Both the position numbers and the translations under genes were made by a program. 64,000 nucleotides of DNA from Sisyra terminalis (taxonomy: Eukaryota; Arthropoda; Insecta; Neuroptera; Sisyridae), in assembly GCA_958496175.1 (NCBI GenBank), contig OY292277.1, positions 47,565,050 to 47,629,049 of the forward strand, read 5' to 3'. Under the pieces are notes generated by a model, which saw nothing but the letters and a program-made list of their open reading frames with translations, was not told the DNA's origin and did no database searches. Each line of letters opens with the position of its first letter. The stretch's first letter is position 1. Positions 12,971 to 22,595 of the stretch are shown here, piece by piece.

Positions 12971-13423
12971 AATGCTTTCAGCTGGTGCATTTAATGGAAA
13001 AATGTAATTTTTGAAGATAAATCATTAGTTTCTAAACTTTTTAAGAATATTGCATTAAATTTTCTTCTTAAATTAATCTTAATACCCATTTTTTTGAATC
13101 ATTTTTGAAAAAAAATATCCATATTTGACCTGATTGATCGATTTAAGTGACATCTAATCAAGTAGAGATAATTCTTACTGGTTAATGTTAGTTTGTGTTA
13201 TTGGACACAACTAACCCTCGAGTTTTTAACATGGGATACATAACTTAAAAAAATGTTTTCATGAAGTCATTTAATGAACATGTAGACATCTGCTTGAGAT
13301 ACTGTGGGTATCTTTTTTAGTCCTACGACTATTCGTTTTCTGAAATTTCCTCCCCATATTCCAGAGCCTACTCTATCGTTTGTTTCGGACCCGTCTGTAG
13401 TTTATACCATATTATCTGAGCTA
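12971..13423 (+). repeat. Tandem duplication, unit 1 of 2
   Basis: Begins AATGCTTTCAGCTGG and ends ATTATCTGAGCT. Nearly every block reappears 461 bp downstream, including TTGACCTGATTGATCGATTT, ACTGGTTAATGTTAG, TTTAACATGGGATAC and TAGTCCTACGACTATTCG. No open frame is shared. Confidence 0.9.
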
Positions 13424-13431
13424 ATAGATTT

Positions 13432-13899
13432 AATGCATTCAGCTGGTACATTTAATGGAAATAATAATTTTCGAAGATAAATCATTAGTTTCTATATTTC
13501 TCAAGAATATTGCATTAAATTTTCCTCTTAAATTAACCTTAATACCCAATTTTTTCTCTTAAATATGTTTACCGAATAATTTTTGAAAAAAAATTCCATA
13601 CTTGACCTGATTGATCGATTTAAGTGACATGTAATCTAGCAGAGATGATTCTTACTGGTTAATGTTAGTTGTGTTATTGGATACAACTAAGCCTCGAGTC
13701 TTTAACATGGGATACGTAACTTAAAAAATTGTTTTCATGAAGTCATTCAATGAACATGTAGACATCTACTTGAAATACTGTGGATATCTTCTTTAGTCCT
13801 ACGACTATTCGTTTTCTGGAATTTCCTCCCTATATTCCAGAACCTACTTTATCGTTTGTTTCGAATCCGTCAGTAGTTCATACCATATTATCTGAGCTT
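13432..13899 (+). repeat. Tandem duplication, unit 2 of 2
   Basis: Begins AATGCATTCAGCTGG and ends TATCTGAGCTTA. It differs from unit 1 by scattered substitutions and an added block (about 13555-13575, CTCTTAAATATGTTTACCG) not present in unit 1. Confidence 0.9.
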
Positions 13900-14120
13900 A
13901 TTTCATTTTTCATTTGTCAAGCATATCTTGAACTTATTATAACTTAAGTTAAATATCTAAGATACTGTATCTTAGTAACTTGTATCTTAGATGCTTTTTA
14001 AACGGAAGTGTATCTTGTTACCTAAAAACTATCTTAGATACCGAATAGTAACTAAGATACCATGACACCTAGAGAATATATACAGAGTGTTATATTGTTT
14101 TGTTCCATAAGATTATATTT
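13900..14120. repeat. Cluster of TATCTTAG-type short motifs
   Basis: At 13950-14065 the octamer TATCTTAG or its complement CTAAGATA occurs repeatedly in both orientations. The result is several overlapping short hairpins. No gene is seen. Confidence 0.5.
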
Positions 14121-14550
14121 ATATTTCTGTGAAGGATATATCAGGATGCAGAGTATGAGATAAAAACACATAGTTCCATGATTTAAAACAAATTCATACA
14201 CCAGACTTGATGGTGAAACACACCGGAGTTAAAATAAAGTATTGGGATGTCAATTACCAGTAGCTATGGTTAAAACATTCTTAATATTAATAGATCTTTA
14301 TAAAATTACAATTGATAGCAATTAAAATTATTAAAATTAATCTATAACTATGTTTGTTATTTATGTCAATTGCTTACTACTGCTTACGACTAAAAAAAAT
14401 TATCTTATATTTACAAGTTGCCTGATGAAGTTTGAATAACACCAATGAAACGTTGCAATTGAAATAAATGAAGTAAAATACTGCTAATTTATTTGGTCTA
14501 CCACATCCTGGTATATCCTTCACATTATACATCGATTTAGACCTGAAAGA
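14121..14550. mobile_element. Small inverted-repeat element with hammerhead-like core, family B
   Basis: The left end TGTGAAGGATATATCAGGATG is matched in inverted orientation near 14505-14530, where the plus strand reads CATCCTGGTATATCCTTCACA. Between them lie CTTGATGGTGAAACACACC (about 14206) and, on the plus strand near the right end, CCTGATGAAG...GAAACGTTGC. Both resemble CTGATGA...GAAAC motifs of Penelope-like repeats. No coding potential. Classification is inference. Confidence 0.5.
14415..14460 (+). ncRNA. Hammerhead-like motif, family B
   Basis: AAGTTGC, then CTGATGA, a weakly paired stem II region of 18 bases, GAAACGTT, then GCAATT. Stem I would be AAGUUGC with GCAAUU (four Watson-Crick pairs, one G.U and one A.U). 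The putative cleavage site is GUU. Stem II is poor, so activity is doubtful. Confidence 0.4.
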
Positions 14551-14935
14551 GTGGAAATTTATATTTATTTAATTGATTTTCTATCGTTTTTAAAGTGAGT
14601 TATATTTACAGAGGATTAAACAAACATACTTTCCTTTTTCCTAAATTAATCTGACTAACAACTTAATCTCTTTTGTTATAAAACTAAGTACCTACATACT
14701 ATACAAAGTAACTAAAAAATATCCTTTAAATATCCATTTAAATATTAAATAAATATACAATTTTTTCGGGTACTTTTTAGAAATATGGTTTCAAAAAAGT
14801 TTAAATTTGAACTTCATGAAGGCATTTATTTTGTCGAGTTTTAAAAATGGACCTTTGCATCTTTAGCTATTATTGATTGTCATGCTATATGATCTTTATA
14901 TTGATAAATATTTTATTTATTTCCGAATCACAAGT
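14551..14935. other. AT-rich non-coding stretch
   Basis: No gene, repeat structure or conserved motif recognised. Confidence 0.6.
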
Positions 14936-15087
14936 TATAAATTAATGAATATTAATATGTTATATTTAATATATATAACTGACAAAATAATCATTACCTG
15001 ATAATGACAGCCAAAAACTGTTGAAACCCGTCGTAATAAGGAAGAAATTGAGTTATAGGACATATATTATTATTCATTAATTTATAT
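14936..15087. mobile_element. Short inverted-repeat element with hammerhead-like core, family C
   Basis: Terminal arms of about 26 bases (14936-14962 and 15061-15086, ending TATAAATTAATGAAT and its complement ATTCATTAATTTATA) flank a central hammerhead-like motif. At about 150 bp it cannot encode a protein. Confidence 0.5.
14993..15037 (+). ncRNA. Hammerhead-like motif, family C
   Basis: ATTAC, then CTGATAA, a stem II of ACAG/CTGT around CCAAAAA, GAAA, CCCGTC, then GTAAT. The outer ATTAC and GTAAT pair perfectly as stem I, and the putative cleavage site is GUC. The core has CTGATAA in place of CTGATGA, with an extra TG before stem II, so this is probably a decayed copy. Confidence 0.45.
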
Positions 15088-16310
15088 GATCTCTTTCTTG
15101 CAACCTCTTCGATAAAAATTTTTGGGATGAGGGAAGTTCAGAATGGTTTTTAAAGCTGCAGTCGATAAGTTGATATATTACTACCTTCAATAAAAAAATT
15201 GAAATGTTCAAATTACTATGCAAATGTATGATCGCAAAAAAAATATTTTTTTCTTGTTATTGACTGAAAAAGTCTATAATTTAAACCCAAATCCAAAAAT
15301 AAATATCACCATCTCCTAATACTGAATGTAACCCTTTAATTAGTTCAATATTATCGTGCATAATTATAATTTATTGCAACCGAGAATTCAGTGGGAGCCA
15401 AAAATAAACAATCTGCAAATCTGAAAACTTTTCATTGATCTATCGCAATGAAATAAAGCAAATTTGTCCTTAAGAAAAAAAAGGGAATTCACAGTTGGAA
15501 ATTGGCACAACTATAATTATGAAACCATCAGTAATATTCAAATACTTCCAATCGATTTTTTTCGTTATAAATAATCCTCTAAATCCCATAAAATATACAA
15601 TAAGTATAGACGAAACGTCTAATCATTGTACGGCAAAGTATTAATTTTCCACGTTTAGCACAAATTATAATGTTGTTGACAGAGTTTTCAGGGAAAAAAA
15701 TTATACTGGATAATATAAAAATGGGAAATGAAGAAGGAATTGAAAATTCTTGTTATTTTTATTTTTGTTGGAATTAAAATAAAAAAGCGGTTTGGCTTAC
15801 AGAAAATTATGAAATTTTCTATGCTAGCCGGATGTCAATCATATTAATGAACATTTAGCTGTAAGCAAGAATTAAGAATTTTTGTACGACACGAAAAGGA
15901 AGCAGTCGTTATCGTTTTGTTTGTTTGAAGATATTAGAGTAAATTCATTAGAAATTAGTTCTTTAAACTTGGTTTTCTTAAATTATTTACCGTCATGCGT
16001 TTTTAAATAATAATGTTTTTTTTTTTATTTTAATTAATTTACCCCGATTTTTCTAGTAGGAGAAATGGAGATAATAAATTTAAATTTTAAACAATTTATT
16101 ATAAAAGATTATACAATCTTCACTTAAAAAATATATTTTTTTCTTGATAACAAAATATTAAGAAAACAAGGAACGATTATTTGGTCATTTAATCTATCGA
16201 AGCAAATAAAAAAGCTCAAAATATCAACGTACAATGATGCGCAAATATAACATTTTTAAGACATGCGCAATAGAATAAAATAAAAGCTCACTTAGTGTTA
16301 GCATTTGCTC
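15088..16310. other. AT-rich non-coding stretch
   Basis: No recognisable gene or repeat. Short patches of mixed composition near 15370-15420 and 15820-15910 carry no identifiable motif. Confidence 0.55.
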
Positions 16311-16324
16311 TTATCTTCTTCTTC

Positions 16325-17271
16325 TATTACTATAAAGAGGAAAGATTTGATTGTTTGTTTGCTTTGAATAGGCTCCGAAACTACTTGACCGATTTAAAAA
16401 ATTCTTTCACTGTTGAGAAGCTACACTATTTCCGGTGAACATAAGCTATATGAAATTTTCAAAAAAGTTTGGGATCTATACTAAACCTCCAATAATGTAA
16501 CCCAAGGTCTGAAAAAATTACCAAAAAACATTCTTTTATCGCGTGCGCTGCGAAAACTATTAGTTATAGGACAAAATAATGTAGTATCATTTTGCAGAAC
16601 ATATCATTATCTACAAAAAATAGAGTGGCAGCATATGTCTAACTATTATAGTTATGTCACAATAAGTGTTTTTTTCATTTTAAAAAATATATATAAATGC
16701 CACAATGCTATAAAAGCTCTTTTATTTATACTTTGGGATTAATCCTTATCAAAATAAATTACTTCAAATTTAAGTTTGCTTCAATACCATGATATAACTT
16801 TTTGAGTTATTCAATTTGAACATTCCATTCGAAAGATATCACAAGTTTAAAAATGTAAGTTATTTGAAAAATGTCGCATGGTCACCGCTCTTTACTTATA
16901 ATTAAGACCAACTTTATTGAACTTGGCGATATTTTTTATTTATGTATAGATGCTGATTGATTTACAGATTATTTGGTCTACGGTAGGTATACCTACCGTA
17001 GCTATACACAAGAGACATACTCATTTTAGATATTTATAAATATTTTTTTGAAAATTAATTGATTATTACATACAACAATTTTATTCTTTGCAACAGTTTA
17101 TTAAATGTGTTTTTTTAAAGTTGACGAAATAGTGTTTTAAGTATGATTATGTTTTTCGTAAAAGAAATAAGAAAAATAAAAATTTTCATATACCACTACA
17201 AATAGTAAAGCTAAAAAGAAAATATAATCAACACCTACGTTACGCAGACAAAGTTGCAGGGATCAGCTAGT
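16325..17271 (+). mobile_element. Helitron-like non-autonomous element
   Basis: The 5' part (about 16325-16450) carries AAGAGGAAAGATTTGATTG followed by CTCCGAAACTACTTGACCG, a pairing I know from widespread arthropod interspersed repeats. The 3' end reads ACGCAGACAAAGTTGCAGGG then ATCAGCTAGT, which resembles insect Helitron-like termini closing in CTAGT. No Rep/helicase frame is present. An internal perfect 24-bp palindrome lies at 16978-17001. The 5' boundary is approximate. Confidence 0.55.
16978..17001. repeat. Perfect 24-bp palindrome
   Basis: Half-site CTACGGTAGGTA followed directly by its exact reverse complement. It lies about 270 bp from the 3' end of the Helitron-like element. A perfect dyad without a spacer suits a dimeric DNA-binding site or cruciform better than a terminator hairpin, but its function is unknown. 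Confidence 0.85.
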
Positions 17272-17920
17272 GTTATATTAAAATGGGACTTACCAAAAAA
17301 AAATCCGAATTCAATTTTCAAAGTTTAAATTCATTAATAAGATGTCCGTAAGTTTTACTCAGAATAAATGCAATATAAATGTAGAGAAAGGTTATTGGGT
17401 GTTGAATTAATAGGGGAATTACGATGGTTTTATTGTAAATACAACTCTTGTAGTACACGTAACCGTGGATATTGGTATTTATACAGCAAGTCGGTATACT
17501 AAATGGATAAGTGTGTATATATGTGTGCAATGGTTATTTATGTTTGAAATAATGAGTTTAAAGCATGCTTATCAATTAGAAAATGTTTTTCATCACAATC
17601 TAGCATAGCGATAAGAGACGCCATTGGCACGACATGATAGAAACAGTTCGCTAAACAACGAGCGATAAAAAAAATAATAATGGTATGATACAATGGTGGA
17701 TGATGCAATATGGAAGGAGAGATACTTGAATAAACAGGATTTTCTGAAAAATTGATTTATGGCGACAAAATTGAAATTTTTTTGGTACAAATTGTTGAAT
17801 GATATGCCAAAAATTACATTGCAAAAAATGAGTACTTGGTACATTAACGTTACCGTTTTTTACACCTACTTCCATTGACTCCATTTCGCTGCTTATAAAA
17901 TTAAATTGATTTATTTAACA
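17272..17920. other. Non-coding stretch between two Helitron-like elements
   Basis: Open frames of 70-83 codons on the minus strand (17318-17530, 17593-17844) have no recognised domain and overlap one another. Composition is slightly more mixed than average. No gene is called. Confidence 0.5.
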
Positions 17921-18842
17921 ACTAGTAGTTGCCCGTTGCTTTCGCAACTAATTGTTTTCTCTCAATAAAATGTTTAACTTGAGATAATGTAGAGTTAATC
18001 AACAATTGAAATTTTAAATTTTATAATCAAAGTGTTAATATAAAAAAAATTATCTAAAATTATATTAAGAAATAAAATATAAGTGTTTTTTATATCATTT
18101 TAATAACAACATTTAAAATAACGTCATTTCACTAAACTAGTATGAAAGTTTAATACTTAAGTAGTACTTCTACCAAATAGGCGATTTTAAATTTTTGTTC
18201 GTTTTTCAACAATCAAACTTTTTAAAATCTATTTTATAAATGAACCAATAGTTGTGGCCTGGAGTAGTTATATATTCGGCTGAAAAGCATTAAGGTAGCA
18301 ATTTTTTCCCATATATTTCACTGTCGATTCAAATATAAAATCTTCGATACTGACTTTTTTCGGTATTTAGAACAATTTGAAAACCAACTATTGTTATTGA
18401 AAATAAATAAAATATTCGAATTTATTTCCATGCTTTACTCCTATTTCCAACAATTTTGTATGTACAACGTCCAAATGTGCGAAATCGAATAGATTTTTAG
18501 TCATGTTAACTAACATAAAGAGGGTTATTATTTTTTTTCGTTTTACAATGTATTTTCAAATATAAGTGCACATTTGTGTCGATGTAATTTGGAAAGTGTT
18601 TTCCTTATACGATGCAGATATATAATAAGAAAGGATTTTTGAAAATTCCTCCCCTAAAAGATTGAAAAACGGTATCAAAGTTTGTACGGTATCAACGTTT
18701 AATAAACAATCGAAATTTCAAATTTAATAATCAAAGTTCGTTTTACCCCTACCAACGTTTTGAATGCCTAAGTAGGAATAACAGCGCATGTGCATAGCTC
18801 ATTCTGCACGGACGCACGACAAGATAGCTAATTTATATATAT
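17921..18842 (-). mobile_element. Second Helitron-like non-autonomous element, minus strand
   Basis: Read on the minus strand it starts near TAGCTATCTTGTCGTGCGTCC and ends GTTGCGAAAGCAACGGGC then AACTACTAGT, so it closes in CTAGT like the plus-strand element. Internal blocks include CTTTGATACCGTTTTTC and CTTTTAGGGGAGGAATTTTC. The G+C-rich ends contrast with the surrounding AT-rich DNA. No transposase or helicase frame is present. The two elements share only their terminal motif. Confidence 0.5.
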
Positions 18843-19357
18843 GATTTTTTGAGCAATATAAAATTAAAGTAAATTCTGTAATGATAATTACGGATTCCAT
18901 AATTCAATAATAAATTTAATATTGTTTAATTTTTGTATCGAGAGAATTAAAAAAACCATGCTTAAAATCATTTGAATTGGGGTTTTTATCATTTTTCATT
19001 AAATATTTACTTGTGGATTACAATTTTTAAAGAATAATTTGTTTTAATTTATAATGGTAATGCTGTTGAAGGAGTTGAAGTACCGACTTAACTTTTTTGT
19101 CCACGGAGTTTCCCCTATTTCGGTGGTTGAATCGTTAGTTTGTTAAATCATTTAGGACAAAGAAACACCATAAATTCCTTAATCTATTTTTTTTTCCACT
19201 AGTTTAACTATTCGCAAAATAGTTTGCTTTATTGTTGAGTTTATTAAGGGTTCGTAGAAATGGCACTTGACTTGGGTCACTCCTCAACAGTAGACTCACT
19301 GTGTTTTTGATGGTACTCTCGTTATTGGTACCAAATTCGCACTAGATGATGGTACTA
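18843..19357. other. Non-coding stretch, possibly LINE 3' flank
   Basis: The last 250 bp (about 19080-19357) are less AT-rich and lie directly downstream of the minus-strand LINE tail. They may be its 3' untranslated sequence. Nothing else is recognisable. Confidence 0.4.
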
Positions 19358-19670
19358 TTAATCTCTTGGAATCAGGAGGTCTCCATGATGATTCCTTTTA
19401 GGGCGCTTTTGTTCTCTGGGTGGAGGAAGGTTTTCAATGGTGTTTGAAAGAAGTAGGGTACTGTGACTTGCCATTAAGCAGTAAAGCTGAGAGTAGGATC
19501 TATTAATAATTTCCTTCACTGTGGGCATGTGGAGATCTCTGTGTAGGTTCGCATTTCGGACGTACCATGGAAAGTCCGTGATTCCTTACTCTAATATTAA
19601 CATTTTCATACTCTTTTAAACCTAAATTAAATCGTTCTTTTTAACGGAAAGATTTGAACCCAAAGAAAAT
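19358..19670 (-). pseudogene. Jockey-like LINE reverse transcriptase, C-terminal tail relic
   Basis: The minus strand from 19582 to a stop at 19358 is an uninterrupted 74-codon frame without an ATG. Its beginning, ending in PWYVRNANLHRDL followed by HMPTVKEII, matches the region just after the reverse transcriptase thumb that is conserved in insect Jockey-type LINEs. It ends in a charged, proline-rich tail before tandem stops TAA and TAG. Upstream (about 19583-19670) an in-frame stop and shortened sequence still read like NLSVKKNDLI and KMLILE, the degraded end of the polymerase domain. The catalytic region is absent, so this is a 5'-truncated dead copy. It differs in sequence from the LINE relic at 50.5-51.8 kb. 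Confidence 0.7.
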
Positions 19671-22595
19671 AATAATAGAAAAGTCAATTGGACATCAACG
19701 TTGAACAGAAAAAACTAGCATCCCAATGGAGGTAAGAAGAAAAGCGAACTAAATAGTTAATATTTTCAAAGGAAAATATTTCATACTTTATATTTTGTCG
19801 AAGGGAAGCTGGAATGTTTCATTATAAACAGAAAAACCGAATTGAATTTTGGAACTAATTAAAAAACGGAATAGGCTAATTTTCAATTTGAACTTCCCAA
19901 ATGAAGAATGTATTCTTGTTGGAAATAAACGACTCCTTAATTATAATCAAAGGTGCAAATTTTTTGTGGTTTCAAAAAATTTACTCCAAAAATTAAAAGT
20001 TTTTCATTAACTTTCGGTAGGATTTCAATAAACCGAAGTATTAAACCATTAAAGTTTTGGGATTTTTTGAAATTGGGCAAATAATTCAAACACGAGAGAA
20101 GTAGCAGGATATATACGATGTCTTGCAAAAAAATAGAATATTTTTTTCTGCTTCATAAGCTACAAAATTTTTAAATGTTTAGTGTTTTTCATAATTTTAT
20201 CGACAAATGTCTATGTTCTTCTTCTTATTGTTGGTACTAAAGCAAAACTGTGAAAATGTTCACATAGTTTTAATGTATACAATTTTGATATATCCATAGA
20301 AAAATAAGAAATTTAAGTTATTATTTTTCAAACCTTGAAATTTACATTGTAATTTTGATTTAGTTTTGATTCTTCAATCTTGTTTCTATCGTTTAATAGA
20401 TTTTCTTCCAGCGAAAGAAACTCAACTCATGAGCAAAAGTTGTTAAGACTTCTAAAGTTTAAAAATCTTTGCCTGTTTTTGGCGTCATAAACCCCAAAAA
20501 ATATTTTTTACCGTCGTTCGTTTTTAATTATGACGTAAAATATGTTCAATTATCTTTATTAACTCCAAATAATCTATTTAAGCTCTACGAAATAAGATTT
20601 AGCTTTAATATAAGCTTATAGCTATAAGATTTAGCTATAAGATAAGCATTAAGATTGTTTAAGATTATTGTAAAAACTATCCCGAAAATCAATATTTCCT
20701 TCCATTCTTTTTACAAATTTCCTATGTTTTAGAATCAATTTTAGTTCTTTATTATTCCAAAAAGCTTTAGCTTTTAATTGAGTAATTCATAAAGACTGTC
20801 TTTATAAGAAAAAATTTCAATACATAAACTACTTTGAATGGAATTTTTAGTTTTATTAAGGCAATTTCTCGAGCTTTTTTCCATATTTCAACTTTAATTT
20901 TCTACAAACAAACTTAAATAAAACTTCTTTTTAATTCACACAAACAATAGATGAGTTCAAAAAGCTCAACTTTATTATTTAAAAAAATAGCTGCGTTTTT
21001 GAAAAATTTAATATTTTAAAATTGTCGACGAATAAAACTAATTATAGATTAGAAGCGAAACCCGCAAAAGTAAAATGAATACATATTTCTAATCCAAGAG
21101 GTTCCAAGCTATGGAAATTTGTCAGGTCATCAAGTTGATAAATACCCAAGAATGGTTCAATTCCGGTTGATTTTGTTCCAAAAAAAAAAATTACATAGAA
21201 CAAATCATATTTAATTTTATTATTTAAAACCCAAATAAATATGGGAAAATACGATTTACTTTGTCCGTATTTTGTGCAAGTTGTACATCAAATGTTTTCC
21301 ATTTATTATGGTTTTATGGTTTCAGCATCAATTTGAAAATGTTCCACTTCATCTAGTAAATACGGTTGTAAAAGCGATCGAAGCGGAAAAACGTAAAACT
21401 ATAATTTACGAGCGTTTCTTTACTTGATATTTATAGACAACTAATTGATGATATTATTGCATTTGTTCAATGGGAAAAGGAGGTGCAATTTCAGGTATCG
21501 ACTAAGGAAGAACTTATTTATTTTTAATGTGCAGTTCAATTTCTTTCAACTTACCCACACAATAGTTCATAGTTCCAGTAAATTTCACCTAATTTTTAAA
21601 ATGAATATTGCATAATTTGAATCCTTTTTCTATTAGTGGCCGGGTTTTTTACTCATAGGTAGATAAACCATATTCTAAAATATCTGGCAGGTAATCCTTC
21701 ATTTTGGTTTGATTTCGAATTTCAAAGCTCAAAAGCTTGATTTAAAACCATAGACTGAATATTACGGCCTTTTCTTTATACTGGTGGAAAAAAGCTATAA
21801 AAGTCTACACAATTCTTCTGTTAGCTTCCATAAAAACCTAGTAATCATAATGGTTAAACATTTTCGCAGAAAAGTAAATCGAAACACTTACTTACGAAGC
21901 GGAAATATACAAGTGGTAGTAAAAGAAATAGTAAATTTTCCCGTTTCTCTCTTCCTAGTTTATATTCCTTTTTTTTTGCTTCAACCCAGTAATCTGCAAG
22001 ACGTCGAAAAACCATAACAAAAATAATAGTTTCCAATAATAATAAAATTCTTACACTAGCCGTATAACGCGGTGCACTTGAAATACCAACTACTTGACAA
22101 TTTCCTCGTTTATTATTGCACATTTGGTTGCATTATATTTTGTTTGTAGTTTTTCTTTTGTTTTTGTTCGACTCGCTTTTGTTTTTTGTTTTTTGTTTGT
22201 GGTAATGTGTATGTATATGTTCGTTTTAAATGCTCATTTTGTTGTGAACAGTCTTTTGTGCTTGGTGGGTATATGTGCATATAAGAGTGAGCTTTAGTGT
22301 GTTATTATGATTATTTCAACTGTTTGGTGTCTTTGTCTGATGGGGTTGGAAGGTAATATGGCTGTTCTTGTCTTTTGAGTATGAATAGTTGAGTTATGTG
22401 TATAATTTTTGGTTTTGTCGAGTCTTTTTATGCAAACAATGCATTTGTTTTAAGTAGGAATATAAATGTTTGGCTCTTTACAACCTTATCATTATCTTCA
22501 CACATTGTTAATGTTGCAGCCTTTTTTCTTTAATTTTAACGATAAATTTTATTTTATAAAAGTTAACATTATAGTGTTTTGCATTATCTCCATTA
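19671..22595. other. AT-rich non-coding stretch
   Basis: No gene recognised. Contains simple-sequence patches: TAAGATTTAGCTATAAGAT-like direct repeats at about 20590-20650 and a T/G-rich strand (TTTTGTTTTTTG) at about 22130-22210. Open frames at 21784-22297 overlap each other and look like translated low-complexity DNA. Confidence 0.55.
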
